From CAWJFJ01 sp963800065 (GTDB lineage Bacteria; Actinomycetota; Acidimicrobiia; Acidimicrobiales; UBA8190), in contig CAWCZO010000009.1 in assembly GCA_963800065.1 (NCBI GenBank), positions 248,001-312,000 on the forward strand: DNA of 64,000 nt, read 5' to 3'. The number at the start of each line of letters is the position of its first letter. Positions within the stretch are counted from its first letter, which is position 1. The position numbers were made by a program, and so were the translations under genes. The notes under the pieces were generated by a model, which ran no database searches, had not been told where the DNA came from, and worked only from the letters and a program-made list of their open reading frames with translations. This document shows, piece by piece, positions 8,276 through 16,566 of this stretch.

Positions 8276-8875
8276 GTGACCGGCCTGGGACGAAGTATTA
8301 GGACGATCCCCGCTGTTGGCAGTCTTGCGGTTGTCTTGGTCATAGCGGGATGTGGACACCAAGTAGGCACCTCGAGCTCAAAGATTCACACGGCTAGCCC
8401 CGATGCTCACCGTGCGAATCCTGGAGTGTCGACCACGACAACATCCAGCGTGCCCGCTCCGACCACAACGAGGGCACAGCGGCCGATCAGCACGGTGACG
8501 ACCCCAGCAACAAGCAGCACGACCCCAAACGTGAACCAAGCACTCAATCCCCCCATCGATATCTACTACGACCAGCAGACTGTCCATGTCGCCCAGGAGA
8601 ACGTCGCCAACGCTACGGCCCAGCTCAGTACCGACACCGCGAGCGCATCTCAAGACCAGACCATCTGCACCAAGGATCAACAACAGGTCGAGAACGACAC
8701 CAGCTATGGGTACACCGACCTCCTCCCAGGCGATGAGGACAAGGCCCAGGCAGCCTGTTCGACCGCACAGGAGGCCGCTCAGGCCGTCCAAGAGGACTCC
8801 CAGACCGTCCAGGGTGATGAAACGACCCTGACGGAGGCGCAGAAACGGCTTGCTGCTGCTGAAGGCGAATCGTAG
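8276..8875 (+). CDS. secreted lipoprotein with helical C-terminal domain
   Basis: 199 aa, GTG start at 8276. The N-terminus carries arginines, a hydrophobic core (VGSLAVVLVIAGC) and a lipobox ending in IAGC. A Thr/Ser/Pro-rich linker runs to residue ~90. The remainder is Gln/Ala/Asp/Thr-rich and helical (AQENVANATAQLSTDTASAS; QEAAQAVQEDSQTV), a coiled-coil-like stalk, with two cysteines (TICTKD, AACSTA). Probably anchored outside the membrane. Function unknown. Confidence 0.7.
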   Translation: MTGLGRSIRTIPAVGSLAVVLVIAGCGHQVGTSSSKIHTASPDAHRANPGVSTTTTSSVPAPTTTRAQRPISTVTTPATSSTTPNVNQALNPPIDIYYDQQTVHVAQENVANATAQLSTDTASASQDQTICTKDQQQVENDTSYGYTDLLPGDEDKAQAACSTAQEAAQAVQEDSQTVQGDETTLTEAQKRLAAAEGES

Positions 8876-8984
8876 GGCTAGGCCGAGTCCTCGAGATGCA
8901 CGAGGGGTCCTCAACAGGCTCAGTAGGGCGTGCCCAGGTAGCCTTTGTCAAGAGCGTAAGGCGCAGCGAGGGGAGGGCTGCAAC

Positions 8985-9233
8985 ATGGGATTCCTGCGTA
9001 AGGCCACATTCGTGGCAACCGGCGGTTTGAGCGGTGTGGCAATCAAGGCCAACTCCAAGAAGGAGCGCACCGCCAAGGCCCTGGAGAAGGAAGCGCGACT
9101 ACAGAAGGAACTCGCGAGACCTCAGTTGCAACTCCAGAAACTCGAGCGGGAACTTAAGAGTGCCGAAGCGAGAGTTGAAATCGCGCGGCGAAGGTTGCGA
9201 AAATGGCCGAGCCCTCGGGCCCCAGCGCACTAG
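8985..9233 (+). CDS. N-terminal part of SHOCT-type protein
   Basis: 82 aa from ATG 8985 (GGGAGGG upstream). The opening MGFLRKATFVATGGLSG...KANSKKERTAKALEKE resembles the N-terminus of actinobacterial proteins that end in a SHOCT domain. It then forms a coiled coil (LQLQKLERELKSAEARVEIA) and terminates in an unrelated-looking tail (WPSPRAPAH). The SHOCT domain itself is in another frame at 9203-9481, so this may be the front half of a frameshifted gene. Confidence 0.6.
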   Translation: MGFLRKATFVATGGLSGVAIKANSKKERTAKALEKEARLQKELARPQLQLQKLERELKSAEARVEIARRRLRKWPSPRAPAH

Positions 9234-9481
9234 TCAAGCCGGAATTGGGCCTTCAGAGAGCGCATGCGCACCTCGAGAAATGCAAGGCGCGATTCGAGAG
9301 GCAACGAGGGATTGTGGCAAGGCTCTCTCCTTTGGCCGAGTCATCAGAGGTAGACGGCATCGCAAGCAACGGCCCATCGCTCTCTGAGGAACTTGAACGA
9401 CTGGCGGCGCTTCACGGCGCCGGTGCACTCAGCGACGACGAGTTCCAAGCAGCCAAAGCGCGGCTCATAGAACCTGAGTAG
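9203..9481 (+). CDS. SHOCT-domain protein or C-terminal half of the preceding gene
   Basis: 92 aa, ATG 9203, overlapping the previous frame by 31 nt. The last ~32 residues are a SHOCT domain (EELERLAALHGAGALSDDEF, then QAAKARLI), a short oligomerisation motif usually found at protein ends. The N-terminal part is helical (GLQRAHAHLEKCKARFERQR). No strong ribosome site precedes 9203, and the switch occurs at an AAAA run near 9200, so a one-base frameshift is as likely as a separate gene. Confidence 0.6.
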   Translation: MAEPSGPSALVKPELGLQRAHAHLEKCKARFERQRGIVARLSPLAESSEVDGIASNGPSLSEELERLAALHGAGALSDDEFQAAKARLIEPE

Positions 9482-9926
9482 CAGGCGCTTGCAATTGAAC
9501 GCTTAAAGGATCGTGAGCGCCTCCAAGGGTGGGATGCGTGGTCAGCGGATTCTCGGGAACGATCTCGCGCATCATCGTTGCTCTGATGACCGAAATGTCG
9601 GGGTCCAGGCACGGATACGATAGACATGAAGCAAAAAATTGCAGTCGGCACCGTCCAATACGACACTCTGACTTACATTCCATTGTGGGCGGCAGGGCAT
9701 GGTGAGGTTCCGCCTAATCGCTGTTGATCCCGCGGTTGATCGGGGGTTAGAGGCGACCGTCCTACCGTGCCGGTAGTACCTACCCGAGGTACCCCCGGGG
9801 GTTGGCGTACCGGAGCAGTCTCCGACCAGTGCGATGATGCCAAATCCGACCTCGAGAACGAACAGTGGTCTTTGCCGCGCGCTCTGCGTCGGTGGCAGCT
9901 CCGAAGCGACGCATAGGATCCGAGAT
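9482..9926. other. intergenic with GGTAC-rich inverted elements
   Basis: No credible gene. Around 9764-9815 there are overlapping short palindromes built on GGTAC (CCGGTAGTACCTACCCGAGG, then GTACCCCCGGGGG), which could form hairpins upstream of the HEPN gene. Significance unknown. Confidence 0.35.
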
Positions 9927-11261
9927 ATGGCCGCCATTGCCATTGAGGCAAAGTACCGAACCCCAGACCCCAACACTCAGATCGACCTGTATGAGGGGCT
10001 CTTGAGGTTGTCGTGGGACGGGAATTCAATACAAGGCTCTGGACGCCTTCGCTTTGTGTGGCAGCCATTTCCGCGCCTGGTGTTTGAGTTCGAGATGGAG
10101 ATCGCCGACATCTTCAATCAAAGTCTTCAGATCGATCAAGATTTCAAAAGAGTGACCGTTGAGCTGCTGAATGCCGCGGGAAAAGGCCAGGGCTACGTGC
10201 TTGGTAGCACGATGAACGTCGGACCTTCGCACTTTGAGAAAACCCTCTCAGGAGGAATCGACGGAGATTTTGTCCTCGGCAATCCATGCCCGACCGACAC
10301 TGTCCTCTTCCATGTTCCTAACTTTCCAAAGTACCTTGGAGAGAGCGTCACCCGATCGGGTGGGACATGGAATGGGCGCCTCAGTTTCGGTAGTGAGCGG
10401 TTCACAATCGACCTCGATGAAGTCGGCGGTAACACGGCATTGCAAAGAAATCTCAGTGCCAGTGGCGGCTTCGCCATCACGCATGTCGGACGAATGACCC
10501 GCTCTGATGGTGCCGCTATCGCTTTTGAAGACACGACTCGGTTGCGCTGGGCTCTGAGATGGTGGCTGTCGTTGGTTCGGAGTGAACGGACGGACCCGAT
10601 CCTCCTCGTCGGCGTTCACGAGGGTGAGGAGATCTGGGAGATCTGGGAAAGACCGGTAGTTGCTCCATTGATTGCGCGGCGAACTTGGCTTCCGGTGGTG
10701 CTCGGCAGCGCGTCTGGACCGGGCCTTACCGCGATGTTTCGCAGCCTTGCGGGCATACATTCCAAGAAAGTACTCGCCGAGACGATCGCACGAGCCATTG
10801 ACTGGTACACACAGAGCGTCGAAAACGCGCATCAAGCGACGACGGTCATCCTCGCACAGGCTGGATTGGAGCTGATGTCCTGGCTTCGTCTTGTTGAGGA
10901 AGGAGGGCTGACTGAAGACGGGTACAAGAAGCTGGACGCCTCTGACGCCCTTCGCCTTACGTTGGAGTTCGCCGGAGTTGAGCTGGACGTTCCGGCGCAT
11001 GTGAGGGACCTTTACGACGCTGCCGAGCGTCAGATGCCGAAGCTCGACGGCCCCGGTGCCGTGGTCGAGATCCGTAATGGCACCGTCCATCCCAAAGCGT
11101 GTGCTCGCCTAAGCGATGACGTTGTCATGGAGCAGGGCGGAGATCTTGCTATACGCTATTTAGAGCTTTTGCTACTTCGCCGGCTTGGCTATTTAGGCCC
11201 CATGTTTGATCGCCTGAAATGGGGACAGCCAGAGCCGGTACCGTGGGATTCAGATTTGTGA
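9927..11261 (+). CDS. HEPN-domain protein (ApeA/YopA-central-domain-like)
   Basis: 444 aa from ATG 9927 (MAAIAIEAKY); a further upstream ATG lacks a ribosome site. The N-terminal ~190 residues are beta-rich (LRLSWDGNSIQGSGRLRFVW) and may be a binding domain. The C-terminal ~150 residues are helical and end with EIRNGTVHP, fitting the HEPN R-x4-H RNase/dimer motif, followed by IRYLELLLLRRLGYLG. HEPN proteins of this build occur among abortive-infection systems such as ApeA. It converges with a nuclease-like gene, their 3' ends overlapping by 12 bp. A defence role is inference. Confidence 0.6.
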   Translation: MAAIAIEAKYRTPDPNTQIDLYEGLLRLSWDGNSIQGSGRLRFVWQPFPRLVFEFEMEIADIFNQSLQIDQDFKRVTVELLNAAGKGQGYVLGSTMNVGPSHFEKTLSGGIDGDFVLGNPCPTDTVLFHVPNFPKYLGESVTRSGGTWNGRLSFGSERFTIDLDEVGGNTALQRNLSASGGFAITHVGRMTRSDGAAIAFEDTTRLRWALRWWLSLVRSERTDPILLVGVHEGEEIWEIWERPVVAPLIARRTWLPVVLGSASGPGLTAMFRSLAGIHSKKVLAETIARAIDWYTQSVENAHQATTVILAQAGLELMSWLRLVEEGGLTEDGYKKLDASDALRLTLEFAGVELDVPAHVRDLYDAAERQMPKLDGPGAVVEIRNGTVHPKACARLSDDVVMEQGGDLAIRYLELLLLRRLGYLGPMFDRLKWGQPEPVPWDSDL

Positions 11262-12143
11262 CGCAGTCGATGGTGGCAAGCTCGAGTTCGCGACGCATTG
11301 CATGTTTGCGTAGCTCCGAACGGGCGGTACTCGTATTGTCTGCCAATGGCCACCTCGCGCGAATGTCCAGAGCGAGTGGACGTTGCAGTCTCTGTTCATG
11401 CCGCGCATCCATAGGGCAACCCAGACAACGTCAAGAGCGTCGGGAAGCTCTGGCCCTTCCTTTGGGAGCGAGAAGGTCACCATCGCAGACTCGCTCTGGT
11501 TGTCGGAGGAGTCGATCCAGACAAGAAGGTGACGCTCGTCGGCTGTCGCCCTCGTGAGTTTTGTAACATTCGCGAGGGCGGCCTCTTGTACCGCCCTATT
11601 CACAGAGGAGCCGTCTGTCGATTCGCCGATTCCGGCCGTGCCGACGAGGATTACGGGTTGACCGCCAGGCATGGTGTCAACCGGACATCCGTGCTGGACC
11701 CCCAGCGTCTTGAGCCCGGCGATAGCCTCCTGTGCCCTCGCTGACAAAGCGGAATCGATCGTGCCCCCAAAGTAGTCTCGGGGCATCCATCCAACCTCTT
11801 GACCGAGAATCTCGAGCAGGGGTGGCGAGTCTTTGTGGAATCGTCGGACACGCGTTCCCGGTGAGCCCTTCCGGGCGGCGGCCAGGGAGACGCTCCAGCT
11901 ATGGGTGAGATGGTCGAAGCACCAATCGAGTGAGTTGATGGCGTCCCACATCATTGCGACCTCCGAAACGGTTGAGCTGGTTACCTCAAGCGCAATAACC
12001 CGGCCATCTGGGAGGTGGAGGTCAAAGTCGTGGGTACCATCGGGGGCACCCCACCGGTCACGCCGCCTTGGTCGTCCGCTGCGCATGGCAGCGACCATCC
12101 AAGCTGCGTCCAGCTCCAGTTCGCTGCGGTCTGCTGGTCTCAT
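11250..12143 (-). CDS. hypothetical protein with possible nuclease core
   Basis: 297 aa, ATG at 12143. Early residues contain GTHDFDLHLPDGRVIALEVT, a D...E-V-T arrangement that resembles the core beta-hairpin of PD-(D/E)XK nucleases, although the usual lysine is threonine. Further on are VILVGTAGIGE (not a Walker A) and ADERHLLVWIDSS. It ends inside the end of the opposing HEPN gene. Convergent placement beside a HEPN gene is suggestive; function is not established. Confidence 0.5.
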   Translation of the reverse strand: MRPADRSELELDAAWMVAAMRSGRPRRRDRWGAPDGTHDFDLHLPDGRVIALEVTSSTVSEVAMMWDAINSLDWCFDHLTHSWSVSLAAARKGSPGTRVRRFHKDSPPLLEILGQEVGWMPRDYFGGTIDSALSARAQEAIAGLKTLGVQHGCPVDTMPGGQPVILVGTAGIGESTDGSSVNRAVQEAALANVTKLTRATADERHLLVWIDSSDNQSESAMVTFSLPKEGPELPDALDVVWVALWMRGMNRDCNVHSLWTFARGGHWQTIRVPPVRSYANMQCVANSSLPPSTASQI

Positions 12144-12191
12144 AGGAAGACCACGCTATCGTGGCTGTAATGACCCCAGAAGTCGACGTCT

Positions 12192-12572
12192 TCATGTTGG
12201 CCCGCGGGATATCGAATCGCCGCCTTCGCCATGAACACTCAAGTGGGGTGAGCAGACGATGCAGCGAGAGAAGCCGCGAAAGGTTTGGATGACCCCGCGA
12301 TGGCCTCGAGGACACGGCCCCAATAGATCATTTGTCGACTCGAGCCGGGATCTTGGTCGGTGGCTGGATCTTCGCACTCGTGCTCTTCGGTCTGAGCGGT
12401 TGGCAAAGGCAGAGTCCGCCCTTGAGGCGAAGATTGACTCTTGACACCACCTCTCCCACGTCCGCATGGTGCGCCCGACCGAGGCCATGACCTCCTCGAC
12501 GGGTTTCCCGAACTCGACCAGTCGAAGTGCCTCAGTCTGCGCATCCCTCTTGCTCAATCGGAGCCCCGTCAC
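12192..12572 (-). CDS. phage-type HTH protein, possibly truncated
   Basis: The start ATG at 12572 overlaps the primase-helicase stop (ATGA), so it is translated from the same message. The first ~50 residues (LSKRDAQTEALRLVEFGK, EEVMASVGRTMRTWERWCQE) form a good HTH like that at the front of phage terminase small-subunit-type proteins. After residue ~60 the sequence becomes arginine/serine/cysteine-rich and unlike a folded protein, suggesting decay or a frameshift in the 3' half. Confidence 0.5.
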   Translation of the reverse strand: MTGLRLSKRDAQTEALRLVEFGKPVEEVMASVGRTMRTWERWCQESIFASRADSAFANRSDRRARVRRSSHRPRSRLESTNDLLGPCPRGHRGVIQTFRGFSRCIVCSPHLSVHGEGGDSISRGPT

Positions 12573-14674
12573 GAGGCCACCCCTGCCTCACAGAGGAGGC
12601 ACCATGGTAGTCCCGAGTCGTTGCGGCGATGGGTCTCCTGACCACAGCCAGTGCACGGAGCGAGGGTCACGGAGGCCGTGGCGGGACCGTCTTTCTGCGA
12701 CCCCGATTCGTCCATACTTGCCACGAAGGGGTCCATACCTGTCATACCTGCCAAGCCCTGAGCACTGGCAGGTATGACATCTATGGCAGGGTCATTGCTG
12801 GTACGGACCGCGTCGCTGCCTACCGAAGCATCATCGAGCCTCCATCGGCTTTGGTGCCCCGGCCCGAAACCGTCACGTTTCGTGGTCACTCCCGCCCGTC
12901 TTTTTGACTTCTGGAGAGTCGACTCGCTGATTCCGATGGCCTTGGCTGCGGCGATCACTTCCCTGGCGGGTTGGGGGCCGTCAGCGAGGAACTCCCTCAG
13001 GAACTCGACGGCCTCGCCCTGGGCAGAGCGTTCGTCATCGTTCGGCGGAATGGAAAGCAGTCCGGCCGCCGTGTGGGTAGACGCCCCGTCCCACCGGATC
13101 CGGCCACAGGCGAGCTCCTCGTCAGTCTCGAGGTGATATGCGAGGGAATCCGCCTTCTCGGCCAGGTTGCTCTTGCTCACCGCCAGGACCCTTCGGGTCT
13201 CAGTTTCGTCCTCAGGATCGCCGGCAATGAGGAGGCCCACCCGGGCCGCTCCCACGATGCCGATGGAGCCACCCCCTCGGTACAGAGCGTTTCCACCGAC
13301 GCTCTTATTCAAGTGTCGCACGACGAGGATTGCTGCCCCTCGGTCCTCTGCGAGCATCGCCAGAGGGTGCAGAGCTCGTCTCACATCCTGATCCCTGCTC
13401 GATTGCACCTCTCCACCCAGGAAGGCCATGAGGGGGTCGATGACTACCAGCTTGGCGTCCGTCTCGATCATCGCCTGTCTCAGAGTATCCAGGTCACCAG
13501 GGAGACTCCACGGCCTTCCTTGCGGCCCATTCTCGGTCCGAACGCCCTCGAGGATGTGGACTCTCTTGAGATCGGCGCCGTGGGCCTCGAGGCGCGGTCG
13601 GATCGTGTCCGCTTTGCCGTCCTCGGCGGAGAGAAGGATCACGCCCATCGGGCCATCTAGAGGAGATCCATCCGGCATGGGTGAACCAGTCGACACTCGA
13701 GATGCGATGTCGATGGTCACCGTGCTCTTGCCAAGCCCGGGATCACCGTCCAGAACCGACACCTTCCCGAGAGGCAACCGCCCCGGCCACAACCAGTCCA
13801 CTCGTTCCCGCTCGACGTCGTCCATGCAGGTAAGGACCGGGCTTCGATCCGAGTGCCCCTCCTCCGGTCGGCTGAGCTCGGGCGCCGAAGTCGACTCCCA
13901 CTCGTGCGTATCACGCAAAAGGGCCTTGAGCTCGTCCGCCGTACCGCCGGCCACCAGCCAGTCCGTCACGTCACCCTTGTCAGGGAGTCCGGGGAGCTCG
14001 ATCACCTTGACGACTGTGGCGACACCTTGGAGGGAACTGGCCACTGTCTGGGCGTGCTGGCGTCCGGGCCCGTCGTTGTCGGGGAGGATCGCCACCTTGG
14101 CGCTTTTGAACCTCGGTGCCCAATCGCCAGGCCATTTCTCGGCGCCGCCGGCATTCGTCGTCGCCACGAATCCCTCATTTCGGAGGGCCTCGACATCCTT
14201 CTCCCCCTCGCATACGAAGATCCAGCGATCCGCCGCGATCCCTGCCACCAGATCGGGCAGCCGGTACGGCACGCGCTGGACGCCTTTGAGATTCCAAACC
14301 CAGCCACCGTTCCCATCCGGACGACACTGGCGAAAATCCTTCGGGGAGTAGCGCACGACCCGGTAGAGCACATCGCCGGCTTCATCCGTGTAGTCGTAAG
14401 TCGCCACGATCTCGCGCTTGTTCGATGGCACCTTGGGCTCCGTGAACAGGTCAGCCCACTGGAGACTCAGGGCAGAGAGGACGGCTTCGTTCGTACAGCT
14501 GGCGTGGCACTTGAGCAGGACGCAACCGTCCCGGCCGACGCTGATGCTCAGACTCGCGATCCGGTCCTCATGGGCGGGACATTGAGATTGCCAGTTGTCT
14601 CCGTGCTGGACGGGGTTGCGGCGCTGGCTGCGCAGAGCAATTAGGACGCGTTCGACAGGGGAGAGGTCGGTCAT
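12569..14674 (-). CDS. primase-helicase-like replication protein
   Basis: About 701 aa from ATG 14674, overlapping the small upstream gene by ATGA. Order: CHC2-like zinc finger (CPAHEDR..., CHASC), TOPRIM-like region (WIFVCEGEKDVEAL, KVAILPDNDGPG), then a RepA/AAA_25-type ATPase with Walker A GDPGLGKST and Walker B-like LVVIDPLMAFLG. A C-terminal winged-helix segment (EVIAAAKAIGISESTLQKSK) and a cysteine cluster (CTGCG...CLLC) follow. Such proteins replicate actinobacterial integrative elements and plasmids. The excisionase gene lies upstream on the same strand. Confidence 0.85.
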   Translation of the reverse strand: MTDLSPVERVLIALRSQRRNPVQHGDNWQSQCPAHEDRIASLSISVGRDGCVLLKCHASCTNEAVLSALSLQWADLFTEPKVPSNKREIVATYDYTDEAGDVLYRVVRYSPKDFRQCRPDGNGGWVWNLKGVQRVPYRLPDLVAGIAADRWIFVCEGEKDVEALRNEGFVATTNAGGAEKWPGDWAPRFKSAKVAILPDNDGPGRQHAQTVASSLQGVATVVKVIELPGLPDKGDVTDWLVAGGTADELKALLRDTHEWESTSAPELSRPEEGHSDRSPVLTCMDDVERERVDWLWPGRLPLGKVSVLDGDPGLGKSTVTIDIASRVSTGSPMPDGSPLDGPMGVILLSAEDGKADTIRPRLEAHGADLKRVHILEGVRTENGPQGRPWSLPGDLDTLRQAMIETDAKLVVIDPLMAFLGGEVQSSRDQDVRRALHPLAMLAEDRGAAILVVRHLNKSVGGNALYRGGGSIGIVGAARVGLLIAGDPEDETETRRVLAVSKSNLAEKADSLAYHLETDEELACGRIRWDGASTHTAAGLLSIPPNDDERSAQGEAVEFLREFLADGPQPAREVIAAAKAIGISESTLQKSKRRAGVTTKRDGFGPGHQSRWRLDDASVGSDAVRTSNDPAIDVIPASAQGLAGMTGMDPFVASMDESGSQKDGPATASVTLAPCTGCGQETHRRNDSGLPWCLLCEAGVAS
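12740..12779. repeat. 14-bp perfect inverted repeat inside the primase gene
   Basis: TGTCATACCTGCCA (12740-12753) and TGGCAGGTATGACA (12766-12779) are perfectly complementary around a 12-nt spacer. A further CATACCTG lies just upstream (12734-12741). It falls in the linker-like C-terminal coding region (DVIPAS...LAGMTGM). Candidate protein-binding site, origin element or hairpin. Confidence 0.75.
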
Positions 14675-14802
14675 CGGTACCACCTCCCAGCATCGAGAGC
14701 GACCGGTCCGTCATAGGCGTGGCGTACCCGACGTTCGGTGAATTTGGTGACCCTGAGCCAAGCCCTCAATCGCAAGGCGGCAATGTGCCGAGCGGCATTC
14801 AC
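14671..14802 (-). CDS. very small protein coupled to primase gene (43 aa)
   Basis: GTG at 14802, stop TGA overlapping the primase ATG (ATGA). The peptide is basic and helical (VNAARHIAALRLRAWLRVTK, then VALDAGRWYR). The open frame continues upstream without a better start, so the real N-terminus could be longer. The ATGA overlap is the main support. Function unknown. Confidence 0.4.
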   Translation of the reverse strand: MNAARHIAALRLRAWLRVTKFTERRVRHAYDGPVALDAGRWYR

Positions 14803-15078
14803 AGTTCCGTCCCGGTGTTGGCGAACCGAGCAAGTTGCTAGCGAAGCTCGCGGATGCGGAGCCGCGCCACCGAAGGCTTCGTAACCCCGTCGCGCCGTGT
14901 CGCTCGCCGAACGGGACCCTCCGTGAAGCGCCGGCCGTCACCTGTGGCGACAAGGGTGTCGTCTGAATGTCCATGTACCATTGGAGCGTCCTTCTATTAG
15001 CTGGTGCAGGTTTGGTGGACTGACGAACGGCGAGGGTGACAAGACCCTCGTCGTTCCGCGTTCACGGGGCCGAGGACG

Positions 15079-15255
15079 TCACCCACCGCCGGCGAGGTGG
15101 CGCGAGATGAAGCTCTCGACCTCGCCTACAGGCACGAGCCGCCTCCGACCCACCACGAAACTCCTGAGCTCACCTGACGCGAGCAGTTCAAAGGTCTTCG
15201 TCTTTCCGAGGCCCAATGACTCAGCCGTCTCGGCCACGGTGTATGCCGCTTTCAC
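15079..15255 (-). CDS. excisionase-family HTH protein
   Basis: 58 aa from GTG 15255, with GGGAGAC upstream; the longer in-frame extension to 15438 would overlap the divergent gene. It is almost entirely a MerR/Xis-type winged helix (YTVAETAESLGLGKTKTFEL, then RRRLVPVGEVESFI), the pattern of excisionases that direct tyrosine integrases in actinobacterial integrative elements. No intact integrase is next to it; a decayed integrase tail lies far off at 36.1 kb. Confidence 0.8.
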   Translation of the reverse strand: MKAAYTVAETAESLGLGKTKTFELLASGELRSFVVGRRRLVPVGEVESFISRHLAGGG

Positions 15256-15342
15256 AATGCGTCTCCCTTGGTTCGTCTGACCGCTAGAGGGACCGTCCCC
15301 CTCCACCAGTCTCCGTGACGGTTCGGAGAGGCTGTAGAATTT

Positions 15343-15361
15343 GAACGTGATTCGAACGTGA
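15343..15361 (+). promoter_or_regulatory. direct repeat GAACGTGA in divergent promoter region
   Basis: GAACGTGA occurs at 15343-15350 and 15354-15361, spaced 11 bp start to start, which puts both on one face of the helix. The second copy includes the GTG start of the next gene. It sits between the divergent excisionase and zinc-finger genes, so a regulator binding site is plausible. Confidence 0.45.
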
Positions 15362-16356
15362 CGACAGACAACCTGGTCAGACCCGGTACGGGGTGGTTTC
15401 TTCCCACATCCGTGAGACTTTCTGGCGACTGTCTCCAATGGAGTCAGCGAGGATCGGGTGGCGAGGTCTCGGCCGACTGGCGGTCACGGATGCTTCGTGA
15501 CTTCATCTCGCTTGCCTCGAAGCCCGACGCAGACATTGAGGGCTTTGCAAGGGAATTCGGGGTACTCCGACTGTGCCAGCGGCACAACAAACCCCTCGAG
15601 CACGATGCCTCGTGCGTTCCTTCTCAGAGTGAGCCCCTGATCATCTGGCGAGACCGGGCTCGCGAGGCCAACGCCATCGTCCGCCTCGCGGTTTCCCTCA
15701 GGCGGCCGGTCGACTTGTCAGACAGTCTCCCGGCTTGGAATCAGCTTGGGCCGGTCGAACAGAGGACGCGGCTGATCAGCACTTTCGGACAGACGGAGCA
15801 TTGGGCGCTCTTGGAAGACCTCCACCGAACTCGGCCCCTGTCGGCAGCATCGAAAAGCACGATCCGGCGTCGGCACAAGCTCGAAGAGAGGCTCGCGGGA
15901 CAGTTCTTTGGCGGTGGTCCGTATCCTCCCTATCCGAAGACCGGGACCAAGACGACGTGGGACGGTGCCCGTGCGGCCTGTATCGCCCAGCAAGAATGGG
16001 CTCGGAAGATGCTTGTCGCTCGATTGCGCGGCAATTGGCTGGATTCATCCCGAGTCGCGCTCGACCTTTCGTGGACTGGAGAGGATCCGCAGATCCAATA
16101 CCGGGTCGGAAGCCTGTCCACTGGCCTGTCTTTGGAGCTGCTGGTAGCCGTCTTGGGTACGACGACGATCGCGACGTGTTCGGCGTGCCTTGAGGTGTTC
16201 TCGCCGTGGAGGCAGCCACGAGCGGGAGAGGAGACGTACTGCGAGAAGCCGGCTTGCAAGGCGATCGGGGCAGCTCGCCGCCAGGCGAAGAGACGCAAGG
16301 CGAAGAACGATCCCTCAAATATTGCTCAGTCGTCCGGAATCAAGAGGGTTCGCTAA
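15358..16356 (+). CDS. zinc-finger-ended hypothetical protein of integrative element
   Basis: 332 aa, GTG start with no clear ribosome site, so possibly leaderless. The body is helical with tryptophans. The C-terminal ~50 residues carry TCSACLEVF...ETYCEKPACKAIGAARRQAKRR, a four-cysteine finger followed by a basic tail, similar to CGNR-type zinc fingers. It is divergent from the excisionase gene and ends just before the tRNA-derived repeat at 16.42 kb. Possibly a regulator or accessory DNA-binding protein. Confidence 0.6.
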   Translation: MTTDNLVRPGTGWFLPTSVRLSGDCLQWSQRGSGGEVSADWRSRMLRDFISLASKPDADIEGFAREFGVLRLCQRHNKPLEHDASCVPSQSEPLIIWRDRAREANAIVRLAVSLRRPVDLSDSLPAWNQLGPVEQRTRLISTFGQTEHWALLEDLHRTRPLSAASKSTIRRRHKLEERLAGQFFGGGPYPPYPKTGTKTTWDGARAACIAQQEWARKMLVARLRGNWLDSSRVALDLSWTGEDPQIQYRVGSLSTGLSLELLVAVLGTTTIATCSACLEVFSPWRQPRAGEETYCEKPACKAIGAARRQAKRRKAKNDPSNIAQSSGIKRVR

Positions 16357-16364
16357 AGTTCAGA

Positions 16365-16385
16365 TATGGCATATGACCTGCCATA
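16365..16385 (+). terminator. stem-loop after the zinc-finger gene
   Basis: TATGGCA (16365-16371) pairs with TGCCATA (16379-16385) around a 7-nt loop, 9 nt after the stop codon. There is no T tract, so it may be a transcript-end hairpin or an attachment-region element rather than a classical terminator. Confidence 0.35.
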
Positions 16386-16419
16386 GAAGATCGCTTGCGT
16401 TCGCCAATGATCGGCTGAT

Positions 16420-16466
16420 CTACATTCGCAACGTAGAAGTCGGCGGTTCGAGTCCGCTCACCTCCA
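16420..16466 (+). other. tRNA-Ala(CGC) 3'-end remnant (attachment-site-like)
   Basis: From the anticodon loop TTCGCAA (anticodon CGC) through a 5-nt variable loop and T arm GGCGG-TTCGAGT-CCGCT to ACCTCCA, this matches the 3' part of a tRNA. U at position 70 would give the G3-U70 pair typical of tRNA-Ala. No 5' half is present. It matches 37845-37887 almost exactly. Confidence 0.6.
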
Positions 16467-16566
16467 CTGACCTGACAAGAGAGACATGACAAGAGAGTTC
16501 CGACTCTCGAACCATTCGGCTAGATGGCCTGAGGTGCTTGGAGCCTTCGGGTGGGGGTGATGGAAC
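16461..16566 (+). repeat. dispersed structured repeat, family C copy 1
   Basis: Shares order and long identical blocks with 39051-39143: CTCCACTGACCTGACAAGAG, then GAGAGTTC-Y-GACTCTCGAACCA, GCCTGAGGT.TTGGAG and GGTGGGG. The GAGAGTTCCGACTCTC block is self-complementary and should form a hairpin. This copy has an extra duplicated GACAAGAGAG. Confidence 0.6.

Noticed and set aside
12740..12779. Transcription terminator
   Set aside because: It lies about 170 bp inside the primase-helicase coding region and has no T tract.
14671..14802. TnpB-like zinc-finger ending suggested by DGTVNAAR
   Set aside because: The Cys-x-x-Cys pairs and RuvC residues of TnpB are absent; the resemblance is one short motif.
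16420..16466. Intact tRNA gene
   Set aside because: Only the part from the anticodon arm onward is present; no D arm or 5' acceptor strand precedes it. The same applies at 37845.
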